Notes: a model not told the origin generated them from the sequence alone. Positions 21,836-34,175 are shown, counted from the first letter of the stretch. The stretch: DNA of 64,000 nucleotides from Rhinopomastus cyanomelas (GCA_013400115.1 VXBP01000285.1:755204-819203); one strand, 5' to 3'. Numbers and translations are program-made.

Positions 21836-24621
21836 AACCCTGTCCCGTTAGCAGCAGCTACTGAAGAACCTTGCTGCACAGTTCTGTGTGATAATTTGGT
21901 TAGAGGAATGACCTTTCAGTAATGTCAAGGTGATCTCTGCCTGATGACAGGATTCTGGTTAAACAGCCAGGGAGGAATACTGTGTGACAAGGCTGCATTC
22001 TTGATAAATAAAACTGATGGTTTTTACAGGTACAAACCCTGCTGTGAGGTAACTGGGTAAAAACCAGGCTCGTTCCAACGGCATGGCCAGGTATCATACC
22101 CGATATCACTGCATTTAGAGAAAATATCAACTGTAAAGATCTTCCTACCTGCATTCTAATTAATACAGAAGGAGGAGATTATCAATTTAGTCTCAAACTA
22201 GGGCATAGAAGAAATTCCTGGGTCCTTTGAGAAGTAGTTTCCTCCATAGCCTCCAAAGCATGGGATATTTTGTTTAGTATCATGCTCCAGGTATCATGTG
22301 TGATTCTACAGAAATACTTGTTACTAGAGAATTAACATGGTCATTATTCACTTTGTTACAGGAATATGTAGACTATCTAGACAATGGTGTCGTTTCCATT
22401 ATATTGGAAATTGTTTTCAAAATATAATTATTCTGTTCTCATTTCCACTATGTTCCTAAATAGACTCCCTCTTTTCTAAAAGGTTTTTCAAGGTTACACT
22501 ATTGCGAGACCAGAAATATATAATTTCTCTGATTTTATTCAAACATTCACTCTGAAATTACATGGCAGACAGCTACTGAAATGATTGAGTAAGAGACAGA
22601 AAAATAATAGAACCTATCTTGCTGCTGCTTTCCTATTCTTTGCCCATCTAGTCCCATTTGAAAACATGGAACGAAATTATGACACTTGCAAGTAATAGTA
22701 AAATACGGGGGGGGGGGGGAAGAAAAACTATGTAGATAAAAGTTTCTGTGCAGATCTGGGGATTAAGAAAAATTGATTCCTCTTTTGGGTATAAAACCAG
22801 AGTTTCAAGACACAAGTAACTCCTCTAAGAATAAACATTCTCAGCCAGGTGTAGGCAAAATCCTGACAGTAGAATAACCCAGGTCAGCTTAGTTTACAAG
22901 CTCTGAATATTAGTATAAAGCAAGGATTCAGCTCAACAATGTTCCACTTAGTTTTAAGTGTTGTGTCTACTTTGAATTCCAGATACCTCACTTGGATGTA
23001 AGATTCAACAAAACAAGTAGGAATTACAAGATCCCTTCTGATTCAGGAAACAGGGCTAATTTCAATTGGCTATGGGTCACAAAATATTTAGTCATACCTT
23101 TCTGCATATGAATGGAGAAGTCGTGATTTAAGACTGGTAAGTATTATTTAGACCTGCCAGCTTCAATTTCCTTCCAAGACTGATATTAACCTGGTATTTT
23201 TTCTTGCTTTCTTACCTGAAGCAATCAGCTTCTTTGTTGAAGTGATGAAATTGTATGTCTGTTCACATACTACTGTGTGAAAGACGTTGTGTTCCTTCAC
23301 AGCAATTGCTTCATTTCAACTAAATTATTTTTCTGAAATAAATGCGTCATTTTTGTAATTTGTAAAAATTGAACTAACCCTTTGCATGAGTTAGCACTAC
23401 CCCCAAGAACAAAATGGAGCTGGAAGAACTTAAGTTTCTTCTTAGCAAAAGAAATATCATTACCTCAATGGCCCTGTAGCCATATCAGAGGTATATAAAC
23501 ATTTGCTACCTATCTGTTAGCCATTCAATTACTAAGATCTTGATACTGCGTAAATATTTAACTACAATAGAGGATATAAATCAGAGAAAGTGATTCTGTT
23601 TCATTCCAGTGGTGGCAGTAAATCACAGACTATTCAGACTGCTAGGCTACACCCAAAGAACTGACTGAGCCGTGAACAGAGGCAGACATTATCTAAAGTT
23701 TCCTGTAAAGCAAGTCCTAATTTAATTCAAAATTCACAGGGGAAAACTGGAAGTGTACCCCAACTCCAGAAACCAGAAGCCCTTCCAGGCATTTTTACTA
23801 TATCAGCCAACAATAATGAAGTTATCAGCATCCAACTGATACTGGGGGGCTACTTCTCCAGATGTGACCAGAACACATGAAGGAGCTGGAAGAGTAGATG
23901 CTTGTGACTTCAAGCCACTCGGTACTAATGACACAGACAACAGAGAAACAGAATGGACAGTAAATTCTGATCTCATTCATTTTCTGGAATAGGTAATCTG
24001 AGTATAATTAGAAGTGGCAGCACAGCACGATGAAACAAAAAGCAATCAAGCCTTGCGGTTCAGGTTTCTGTGCTGTAACAAAGATCCAGAAGCTGGCATG
24101 GGAACAGCTATTCAGTGCACTGCTACTCCAAAGATGAAATGCTGGGCTTCTCTCCACAATAGGGACATGGGATTTGTTGCATCTTATTCCCTAAATGCAC
24201 TGCAAACTGAAAGTCAGTCTCCAAGAGCACAGCTTTTTCTATGAGAATAAAAACTGCAAATGCATGGGCTTATGCTCAACTTTACAAACAGCCACCAGGT
24301 ACTGAGTCATTGTCACCATTCTACAGTGAACTGCCCCTGCAATACCCTCTCTTTGGCTTTCTGATGTGCAAGTGTTGGTTCTGATCCTGGGGCCAGGAGG
24401 ATGGGTCATAGTTCCTCATTTCTTGGGGGAATACCATTGCTGACTGGTGTCAGGACTTGTCTATTCTCATATCCTCATCCTGTGCCATCCTCTATCATCA
24501 AAACACATCAGCCAGAGGAGCAATTATTGTCACATCAGTAGCTTACAAAGTCCTGTTCCAGTTTTGATGGGGACACCAAGGAACCAACAGACCAGCAAAT
24601 TAAAAAAAAAAAAACAGTAGA
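21836..24621. other. Non-coding spacer, nothing identified
   Basis: No gene or clear repeat beyond a G13 homopolymer at 22707-22719. Confidence 0.45.
22707..22719. repeat. Poly-G run (13)
   Basis: Uninterrupted G homopolymer followed by an A-rich stretch; likely length-polymorphic and prone to sequencing error. Confidence 0.9.
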
Positions 24622-24766
24622 GAATCACAGGATGTTACAGGTTGGAAGGGACCTCAAAAGATCATCTAAGTCCAACCTCCCCTGATGGAGCAGGGTAAAC
24701 CTACAGCACCTGGTGTACCCAGACTGTCTCCCATCCAAGCACAAAACAGGTCCAACGCTGCTTAGC
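24622..24766 (-). mobile_element. 5S rRNA-derived SINE with CR1-like 3' tail
   Basis: Read on the minus strand, 24766 to 24696 matches 5S rRNA from about nt 51 to its 3' end: 'GCTAAGCAG', 'CTTGGATGGGAGAC' (C box) and 'GGTGCTGTAGG' are exact. By eye, about 58 of 71 positions agree with vertebrate 5S rRNA as I know it. The 5S end runs into 'TTTACCCTGCTC', then a CR1-type tail ('TTGGACTTAGATGATCTTTT', 'GAGGTCCCTTCCAACCTG', 'TAACATCCTGTGATTCT'). Nothing 5S-like continues past 24766, so the copy appears 5'-truncated at around 5S nt 51. The C-box part of the Pol III control region is retained and the A-box part is only partial. This is the structure of a SINE3-type retroposon using a CR1 tail for mobilisation. 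Confidence 0.8.
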
Positions 24767-27700
24767 CAAATCCAACATTCCATCTCTGTGTCTCTTCACC
24801 CACTCCTCTGGGTTAATGCAGAAATTGGATGGTCCCACCAAGAAAGCATTCCTTACCCTGCCAGGGCAGGATTGCCCCAAGGAACCTCACTGAGGGCCAC
24901 TGTTTAATCTTTGTGTTTTCCTCCAAAATGGAAACTGTAGCAGAGGGAAAAGCAAGGCTTGATCACACACAAAAACCAAAAGAGAGAAAAGGGGTTATGT
25001 CCATCCTTTAGTGTCTCTCTGCTTGCAGTGCCATGTCGCCAGTTCCATCTGGTGGGCCCCAGCTCTGCAGGCCCTCTATGTGGACAAAGAGGAGGGTGCA
25101 GCCAGAGGGCCTCCTGGAACATTCAAAATCTTCTGCAAGCAAGCAGGACTGCAGAGAAGGCAGGCATAAGCCCCCAGCACTTTTCTCAAACACTTTTCCA
25201 AGATAAGTGGCCTCACTTTGAGCTGCTGACAGTGGAATTTAATTTGCCTCTGCAAGGTCATTAGAAAATTTCCTTTGCTCACCCTCCTTTTCCACTTAGA
25301 CCACATGCAGGTAAAACTTGAGCAAGTGTTTGCAAGCCCCAGTGCATACAAACAAGCCTTGCACAGCCTTAGATTTTGGTTTTCTCTACTCTTGCTGGTT
25401 GTCTCCCCTGGCTAAAGCCAAAGAAATACTGAAGCATCCAAGTAAATCAGCCTATTACATTTTCTCATCAGCTTAAAATGCTTTCCTTGTTGCCAATAAA
25501 ATGACAATTCTCTGCAGAACCAGGCTTGCAGGATAGCTGTATTGAAGCCATTTCTTTTTGCCTTGCCTTCTTGAAAGGCATGTTGGCAGAAGAACGTCTC
25601 TCCAGACTCTCAAGTCCAGTGCACTCTACAGAGCACACAAAGTATATGCAGGGCTCTGACAGAGCACAGAGGGTGTCCCAGCCTGAATCTGCTCAATGAG
25701 CAACTTGCTTCCTACCATGATCCTCCTAAAACAGGTCAAATTAATTGCGTTATAACTGACAGCTGCTGAATAAAACCTTGGCAGAAGACGGGAGCCAAAA
25801 TATGCTTATGTGATAGTCAGCCTCCAGGACAAGGCAGAACACCATTCGCCATCCAGAGCTTTTCAGCCCTTTAGGGCTGAGTGAGTCACAGCAGTCAGAG
25901 CTGGGCTGACAGAAGTTAGTCCCTTGTGTGGCTTGAGCAGAGAGAAGACAAATTATAAACTGAGGTTTGCTGTGTGATGGCTGGCACGAGGAGTTTCTAG
26001 GATGGTACAGCTGTTCCTTAGCACATGATGAAAATGATTTATTACTATCAAAAGCCAAGCCAGTATCTCCAACAGTCATTGTCTGCAACACTACATCATT
26101 CTCTGTCTTGCTTCTGAGCAGTTAAAACCTCCACAACTTCTTGCATCACTAGAAAAATTCAGGTTTTCAAAACTCAGGTTTCCTGTTATTTCACCCTACT
26201 CTTCACCACACAACATGCACAGACACACAGCAACAGGGAGGAGAGGCACAGCACCCCACACTAAAAAGGAATGTGACAAAGGGAGATCACCTAGTGATGG
26301 AAACAACCCACATTTATTTGCAACGTGTTATTGGAAAGGGCCAAACCCTCCGGTAAAAAAGCTAAAAGCAGAACATGAACATGAGCTTAGAGGATGGAAT
26401 TCATCCATAAACTGCTTGAAAAGAGCTCTGAAGCACCTATTTTACAACAGTTTGGGGAAGTTTTAGAAGGATAAGACAAAAATACAGCCTTGTTCTGGCT
26501 GTTGTCCAAGTCCAAGTCAGGAGAGTTAACATGCAAAGGGAGCAGCAGTCAAAGCTGAAGTAAAGGGGAGAAGTATTGGTCTGTATTTCTTTCTTATCAA
26601 TTTAATTTTCAGCCCACTCTGGAATTGGCTGTTCATTTCAGCATGGATGCACTCAGCAGTTTGTGACACACTGTGCTGTTTTGCTCTGCCGGCTGTGCGG
26701 TGCCTGCCAACGTTGGTTGAGAAATAACAGAAAGTCACACATGGTGTCAAAAAAAAATATACCCCTGGCACAGCACATAGCAAAAGGCATTGTATTGGTG
26801 GCAATGAATTCAGACCTACTGATGGTGGAATTAATGAAATCCATGGTTGGCACTCTCCTTGCATCCCAACAGAGGCTACAACAAACAAAGCAAATGTACT
26901 GGCCACTAGCCCATAGGATCGGCAAACCATTCTTGTCCAAGACAGCTGGAGGTCCATTGCCCTCCCTGACAGGTCCTGAAATGGAGAAGGGAATTGCAGT
27001 GCTCACCCAAGACCCTTCTTCTCTGCCTCTAAGGCAGCAGGAAACCAAGAGACATGGAAAGGAGCAAGTCAGTAATGCCAATGGAGGAAAAAGAATGGTG
27101 AGGAGCATTTTATGATTGTTTTACTTTGGCTATCTTGGCTTCTTAAGCTTTTTTGATCTACATACAAGAGAGAAATCTTTCCCTTCAGTTCTTATTTGCT
27201 CTGAATCTAAACCTTACTTGGAAATTAAGAGTCATGTTTAGGCTGACTACAAGCAGTTTTACATCCTAACTTGAAGTCTGAACTTAGAAACCAGTTACAA
27301 AGGATTACTGTGAAATTTCACTGTCATTCAGCCCTTTTATTAACTTGACCAATCTGATAATAACCATCTCTACAACTAGAGTTTGACTGAAGTTTCTTAA
27401 GCCTAAGATGAGGACTGGTAGCTCCAGGTTCTTGATCACTGACATTATAGCCTTTGGTTTCATTTTAAAAAAAAACCTAGACAAGAAAAATTATACCAAA
27501 AGTTTTGAAATAGAGCACATTCAGGATGCATTTTCTGCCTGATACAGAATCCTCCTCAAAACCGGTAGTAGTTCTTGAAGTATTTTCATTTTTGAGAACT
27601 GTATTTTTAATGAAAAATTGTTTTGCTGAAATTTTTTAGGAAGCTTTCCTCAGTTTTGAAGCTTATGATGGAACAGGAGGATGATCCATCAATTTTAAAC

Positions 27701-30700
27701 TCTCTCATGTGGAAGATCTAGCTGCACACAGAGGCCCTCTGGCAGAATCTGTTTTTTAACTAAAACTATGCTTAAGCTGAACAAGGAAGTAGACAAGGTG
27801 ACAATAAATAACGATTTATTGCTGTTCAGCAGCTCCTCTATGCTCACGAGCAGCCTGCAGCAGGGAAGCATCATTTATCAGCTCACTGGCAAATGAAGAG
27901 ATTTGCAGATCATAGCAGTGATGAGGTCTTGAGGTTGCAACGGCTTTTTGAAGGTGGAGGCAATCATAATCTATGCTGATAAAGCCAACAAACTTGGGAC
28001 CAAGGGCTTTTGTTTTCTCTCCTCTGATGCCAAGGAGAGGAGTGTGCCTGGGTCTGCACAGAGTGTTCCTGCTGAACAATGTCCGACACACGCCAATTTG
28101 GAGGTCTGCCAGTCCAGGGCCACCTCACTGAACTCGCACTGTGAGGCAGAAGGAACACACAAAGACCAGACCTAGGTTATCACAGTCTTCCCAGAGAAGG
28201 CCAAAGCAACCATTTGTCATTATTAAGTTCATTGTCTATTCTTGTTTCTGTGCTCCCTAGAAAATAAAGTAATGCCTACTAAAAATAAGTGGAGGGAAAG
28301 TACAACTTGAGTACCTGAGATTGGCTAAACTGATAGAGATGGATAACCAACACGGCTGGCCCAACTGCTGTTCTTCCTTGATGAATGCTGATTAACTTCC
28401 TGCTTAAACTATCAGAGCCTTGATTCATTACTTGCCATGGTGTAAAAAGATTTTGATTGCTTGGCACCTCTCTTTTGTCAAAAAAGCTGACAAAAGCATC
28501 CACGTGTGATTCTTCTCTGTGCATATCTTGTACAGCTGGAACTGACACTCGCTCCTGAAGACTCAATTCTGAGCAGTTTAGTCATGTCAACAAGGTTCTT
28601 GCTAGACTGAGACTAATATCAAACCAGAGTCTCTGAGCATACTATCAAAACATAGTTTGTGTGTGGAAGGTTGGAATGAGAAGATATATAGGCAGAAGAG
28701 GAGCAGAAAATAGTTAAAAGGGGAAGGAAAATATCCAAAGCCAGTTAAGAACTTGAAGATGAGGCGGCACAGCCACTATTTTGTTTTTCTCTAGTATTTT
28801 CCTTTTAAAGAACCCTTAGGTACAGCTTTCAGCCCTTGTCTGATTTTGCTCACTTCTCTTTAGCAAAGACGTTTGGTCAGGTTTGGCTCCCCACTGTACC
28901 CTCAAATACACCAGGGAAAGCAAGAGCTTGCTGGCATAGAGCCTACAGCTAAAACACACCAACAAGGTCACAGATCTGGGAAAAACCTCATCTGGTCAGG
29001 ACATGATCTCAAACACATTCAAACACACAAGCCCCAGATTTTACATTCTCATCCAGCTGTTACCCCCACTTCCATCACAGAGCTCTGTGGTACCTGAAGA
29101 CAGGCAGTGACAAACGTCATTCTTGCCTGTGACACAGAGGGCCCAGGTATTGCAGCCAGTGTTCAGCTTCTGCTCTGCAAGCGTCCACCGCTGGCTGAGC
29201 CCTCACCACAACCAAGAACTGTGTGTTGGCTCCACAGTTCTGGTCCTGTGATCGTGCACACACTGAACAATCACTGACGACATAACTCCAGAATGTCACA
29301 ATTCAGTCTTGACATTAGATAACAAACTCATTCATGCTGCGTCCTGGCATATGCAGCTGCTGTCAAACCCACCTGTGAGCAGGTATTCAGGATGTCAAAA
29401 CATGTCCTGTGAAACAAGCCAATTTGGACTACTTAACCAAAGTTTTCCACTGAGGACTCTGTAGACAACTCCTGAAGAAAGTTGATTTGCAATCTCAGCA
29501 AATGACAAGAACAAGGAGGGAAAATGATGCCCCCAGATACTTCAAGTATGTTGTCCCATAAACACAGTTGTGATCATCAGCCCATAGAGAAGGTGGTTGG
29601 CTGTGCCAGGTTGATGCAAAACCCAGGAAAAGACAAATGGAGTGGCCACCAGTGGAGACATGTGCCATAACTGCGTTATCTTGGATCTGATGGTTTACAC
29701 CAGCAGCGTTTGATTAGCTGCTTCCTTGTTGACACTAGATCTGGTTGAGCTGTTACAGAACAGCAGTGGATACTGAAGATTCCTCATTATAACAGCTGAA
29801 ATGAGCAAACAAGGAAGCTAGAATGGCATCACTGTGTGTGACACACACCACAGACCTGCCCCCTTACCCTACAGGGGAAGCCTTAAATGCTGCCCTCCTC
29901 ACAAAAGAGGATGCAGAATAGCAGGTCCAGGAGCTGCAGTCAGTCTGCGTAGGTAAGGAAGAAAAATCACAGAACAGCCTCAGTCATACTACCAAACAGT
30001 CCTTTTCTCAAGGGACATCACCAGAAGGAATCCAAAGGAGTTAGCCAATAGGTCAGCCTGGCTCTGACAACTGACCTGCTGCTTTGGCAGCATTGTTTGT
30101 CCTCTAATGCCTGATCTGTTCAGTGTTCAGGCTGTCTCCTGATGTCCATTTTCCTACTAGAAACAGATCTCACTTTCTGGGGATCAGCAAAGGAAACCTT
30201 GCAAAGATTCCACAACATTTTATTTGTATTATTTGTTTTCTGTTTCAAGGGTAAGTTTGAAAGAATTAATCACTCACTGAGGTCAGAGGAACTGCTCAGT
30301 TTTAACTTACTGGCCCTGCTAGTCAAACCCATAGAGCATCTCTGCTTATAGGATACACATTGTCGGCAGTCAAGCATGGAAATACCAAAATATGAGATTT
30401 TTCTTGTTCTACCACTGTCAGTGCACCTCTGCCAACACCACAGTGCTACTCCTGAAGTTCATCAGGAGTCAGTTGTAAAAACCACAACGAGAGCTTTGAG
30501 GGAAACAGATTTGAAAAAAAATCACAGAAATTTTCTGTACTGTGCCAAAAATCAAGGGCTTTCCTGAGGCCAGAGTGAACACAAAAGAATTGCATGGCAA
30601 AGTCATCACAGGGTTTCATCCACTGATGGATCAGAACTGCCACATCAAGTTTAGAGACCAACAGGGAACAAATCCCTGGGGCTGGTGACCGATAGGTCTC

Positions 30701-32478
30701 CCTTTCGTACAGCTCCTGAAGGATGACAACAGAACTTCGGTTTCAGTTGTGCTGAGAAACCTCTGACTGAACTTGGTAGTAAAGCTGCTACATTCCCACA
30801 AAATGTGAGCAGCTTAAGAAATCAGATATTTCTAACAAATTCCCCCTGTGTTCTTAAAAACTCCCAGTAAATACCTGGGAAAACCACCAGCTGAAACCCT
30901 GAGGCTGTAGGTACACTAAGACTCCAGTACTCAGGTGAAGCTTCACCTTGTCAGGTCTTCTTAAGGTCCATGAAACTCAGCTGAACATTTCTGGTATTTG
31001 CAATGATTGTGCAATCCATGGTAACCAGCTTTGAAAAGCATTATAAGAAAATCAATTTTCAGCTGCCACCTACATTCCCTGCTGCTGGATATCCTCGGAC
31101 ACAGCCCACTGAGAGCTCATCTGGGTAGATGTGAAGCTGTCTTCCCCCCACCCCCCAATTATTCAAAACATTTGTGCAGGAGACTTTGACATATGAAGTA
31201 CAATGAGCTTGAAGCTTCACTGTATGATACTTGTTAAAGAAGTGAAGTATAAAGTAGTGAAGTATAAAGTTTAAAACCTCATTTCTCATTGCCATCTTCT
31301 GGTCAGAACGGTGCAGTGGTTTTTTGGCTACAACAAACTGCCACAGGCCAGAGAAGCAATATGGGGCATAAATGCCACTCTGGTTTGGCTGCAGCAACAG
31401 GCTGGTGTGCAAGAAGGGTATGAAGCCAACTATCCAGCATTCACCATCCACAACAGATGCTCAAAAAGCAATTCTGTGAACAACTCTGAAAAAGGCTCCC
31501 CACCCCCCCCCACTTTTGTTGTATTAGTGTGCACCTGGTGTCCCCATACTCAGAGCTGCAGCCTTGACAAATCTCAAAGTGTTTATGCAACAAATAGAAA
31601 CAGATAGAAGTTGTGTCCACTGTCACTCTGATCTGATCCTGACATCTGGATGGGAAGTGACTTTATATCTTCTTAATCTTTCTTTCCTTAGACTTTCTAT
31701 CTCCTTATCTCCATTTGCAGTCACCTGTGCAAAGGAAGGCTCCTTCATTTAAGCTGGAAATAATTCTTACTGCATCACTGTGGGAGAGCACTGCTCAGAA
31801 ATCAGCTTTCCTAGCACATTCCCATCCTGAATAGAGCATCCCAAGCAGCTTCACCCACAGCTTGTTTAACAAAACCACTCCCCTGGATCTCTAGAAAAGG
31901 AGCCAATCCTCACCCACAGCTCATTTAACAAAATCATCCTCCCAGGTTTTAGAAAAGGAGTAAATCCAGAGTGCTTTTATCCAGCTCTCCTGGCTAACTG
32001 GAGGACAAAGAGGTCTGGATGCCCTACACTTGCCTATACTTTTGTCAGGGAGCACTTGCCCTGTGGCCATGAGTCACACCACAATAGGGAAGCAGTTTAA
32101 TATTTACACATCGCACCTCTCAAATCTATAATAATTTTGATGATTTTTGGCTAATCCCCAAGCTTTGCTCTTTAGCCTTTAGTTAAACAAGCTGGAGGGT
32201 TTAACCGAGAATTTAAAATAGAACAAGAAAAGAGCAATGAACTTAAATAAGTTTAACCAGAGAGAATAAAAGGTAGGAGAAAGGAGGAAAACCACAAACA
32301 CCATAGCAGCAGATGTTCGCAATAACCAAGTACTCTGCTTCTCTTGCGGAAATACACCCAAGTCAAGGAGTGGGATGGTGCCACAGAGCTGCGGCAGGTG
32401 CACTGGGATGGTCTGCAAGACCTCCACAGAGCAGCACAGATTGGACATTTTGCAAACACTCAACTTCACTTTTCACAT
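24767..32478. other. Gene-poor stretch, no repeat recognised
   Basis: 7.7 kb with no identified gene. The overlapping 140-150-codon frames on both strands at 26526-27115 and a 91-codon minus frame at 27816-28091 (ending next to an AATAAA) resemble nothing I know. A 15-bp direct repeat (GTGAAGTATAAAGTA/T) sits at 31243-31272, and a 59-bp tandem duplication at 31852-31968. Confidence 0.4.
31852..31968. repeat. 59-bp imperfect tandem duplication
   Basis: 'CACCCACAGCT(TG/CA)TTTAACAAAA' and 'AGAAAAGGAG(CC/TA)AATCC' occur twice with a 59-bp period; copies differ at several positions. Confidence 0.85.
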
Positions 32479-32530
32479 TCATAGAATCGTAGAATCACAG
32501 AGTCATTAGGGATTGGAAGGGACCTCGAAA
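32479..32530 (-). mobile_element. CR1 LINE 3' end, part 1 (interrupted by SINE)
   Basis: Antisense CR1 tail: 'TCATAGAATCGTAGAATCAC' followed by 'ATTAGGGATTGGAAGGGACC'. The match breaks off at 'CTCGAAA' and resumes at about 32704, so it was a target for a later insertion. Confidence 0.88.
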
Positions 32531-32703
32531 GGTCTGGTTGGCTCAGTTGGTAGAGCATGGGACTCCGGATTCCTGAGGTCATGGGTTTGAGCCCCATGTA
32601 GGACATCTTGAGACAGTACTGTAGGCTTACCCTGCTCGAGCAGGGGGGGGTTGGACTTAGATGATCTTTCAAGGTCCCTTCCAACCTCTAACATTCTGTG
32701 ATG
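32531..32703 (+). mobile_element. tRNA/5S-chimeric SINE with CR1-like 3' tail
   Basis: A tRNA-like head at 32532-32605 folds as a full cloverleaf. The D stem is GCTC/GAGC, the anticodon arm TGGGA-CTCCGGA-TTCCT, the T arm ATGGG-TTTGAGC-CCCAT, and the acceptor GTCTGGT/GTAGGAC with GU pairs. A and B boxes are present. The body resembles tRNA-Lys but with CCG in the anticodon position. It continues into 'AGTACTGTAGGCTTACCCTG', whose 'GTACTGTAGGCTT' is the 3' end of 5S rRNA (one mismatch). The same CR1-type tail as the 24.6-kb element follows ('TTGGACTTAGATGATCTTTC...CCAACCTCTAACATTCTGTGATGA'). It is inserted within a CR1 and looks young (intact arms). It is not a functional tRNA gene, since no Pol III terminator follows the cloverleaf closely. 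Confidence 0.85.
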
Positions 32704-32774
32704 AAGATAATCATCTAGTCCAATCCCCCTGCCACAGCAGGATCACCTACACCGAGCCACACAGGAACACATCC
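32704..32774 (-). mobile_element. CR1 LINE 3' end, part 2 (after SINE insertion)
   Basis: Continuation of the antisense CR1: 'AATCATCTAGTCCAATCCCC', 'CTGCCACAGCAGGATCACCT', then 'ACACAGGAACACATCC'. Compare with the uninterrupted copy at 49297. Confidence 0.85.
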
Positions 32775-33472
32775 ATGCTGCCCTATTTTCTCTGTGCTTT
32801 CTGGAAATGGTTCAAGAGTCTTTCCTTCCTCTGAAGCACCACCACATGCAGGGAATGACAGGGCTGCTCATGCAGGTGTCCAACCCTTGGGTTATTTGTG
32901 TATTACAGTGATAGTGCTGATAGTCTTGGATAGTCTCAGCCTGGCTGCTCTTTTCCATTGGTAATTTGGAGATTGCTTATTTCCATCCCTTATTAGGGAT
33001 AAGACAAATTTTCACTCCATTTCTGAGCCTTGGATTTGAGTGATATCCAAAAGGAAGCAGCTTGATAAACTCCTACTCCTTTTAGATTAATTCGTAATTG
33101 TTTAAACTGTTCAGTAGCCAAAGAGATGGATGATGCAGAGGTAGCTGTATTTGTTCATAGATTGCATCTATGTTAATCTAATTATTTTGGAATTCCATTA
33201 GGGTGTTGAAATCGAGTTGTATCCACAATCAGATCAGGCCTCATACTGTACATATTTATACAGACATAAATCCTCAATTCAACTTTTGTACCCACCAGTG
33301 GCTCTGCTTTTCTGGAGAGGATTAGCATCCAAGTCCCATAAAACAAATACTTGCGGTAGGATCCACACCATTAACACTCAGTGTGAAAACATGCGGCAGC
33401 CCTTTCATGAGCATCTCAAAGAAAGGCTGTGTCCACATTAGACTGGAAGCAAAGTGGCAGTCTCAGAGCCAG

Positions 33473-33871
33473 TCACAGAATCACTGAGGCTGCAAAAGAA
33501 CTCTGAGATCATTTAGTCCAGCCTATGACCTAACATCACTACAACCTAGACCACAGCATTAAGTGCCACATCCAGTATTTTCTTAAATGCCTCCAGGGAT
33601 GGGGACTCCACCACCTCACTGGGTAGTCCATTTTGATGTCTGGTCACCCTTTCCATAAGGAAGTGCTAACATCCAACCTAAACCTACCCTGGAGCAGCTT
33701 TCAGACACTGTCCTCTCATCCTGTTGCTAGTTGCCTGGGCAAAAAGCCTGACCCCGACCTGTCTACAACTTCCTTTCAGGTAGTTATAGAGTGATAAGGT
33801 CCCCTCCTGAGTCTCATCTTCTTCAGGCTAAACACTCCCAGCTCGCTCAGCCTCTCTTCATAAGACTTTCC
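33473..33871 (-). mobile_element. CR1 LINE fragment, antisense
   Basis: Antisense landmarks in order: 'TCACAGAATCACTGAGGCTG', 'GAGATCATTTAGTCCAGCC', 'GCCTCCAGGGATGGGGACTC', 'CACCACCTCACTGGGTAGTC', 'GTCACCCTTTCCATAAGGAA', 'CCTGGAGCAGCTT' and 'CTTCAGGCTAAACACTCCCA'. It covers the 3'UTR and end of the RT ORF; moderately diverged. Confidence 0.88.
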
Positions 33872-33960
33872 TGTGTTACTGGTTAAAACATTCAAACCAC
33901 ATCTCGGCCATTTCTGCAATATGCATTTGTGTCTAGAAACAGTCGGGTTTTAAATCACAG

Positions 33961-34175
33961 TCCTAGAATCGCAGAATACTAGGTTACAGGATACTTCAAG
34001 GATCATCTAGTTCAACTTTTCTTGGCGTCTAAATGAGATGATCCAGCACCTCCCTTGGCCTGCCGAATCTTAAAAATGTCCAATATTGGGGAATTCATTG
34101 CTTTCCCAGGGAGATTATTTCCGTGGCTGTTTGCACTGTGAAAAATTTCCTCTTGGACCTTGAATCACTCACACT
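33961..34175 (-). mobile_element. Older CR1-like fragment, antisense
   Basis: 'TCCTAGAATCGCAGAATACT', 'GGATCATCTAGTTCAACTTT' and 'TTGGGGAATTCATTGCTTTCC' follow the order of an older CR1 subfamily's antisense 3' region. Divergence is higher than in the adjoining copy. Confidence 0.6.

Noticed and set aside
26526..27115. Three overlapping frames of 140-150 codons on both strands
   Set aside because: No motif on either strand, and mutual overlap suggests low stop density, not coding; an old repeat cannot be excluded.
27816..28091. 91-codon minus frame ending beside AATAAA, possible retrocopy
   Set aside because: I could not match it to any protein and no poly(A) tract or duplication flanks it.
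32532..32605. Functional tRNA gene (Arg-CCG-like)
   Set aside because: It continues without a Pol III T-run terminator into a 5S/CR1 tail, its acceptor stem has mismatches, and it sits inside a CR1; it is a SINE head.
33188..33215. 'FGIP'-like reading suggesting an osteocrin (OSTN) exon
   Set aside because: A four-residue match with a stop a few codons later; no dibasic site or flanking OSTN sequence.
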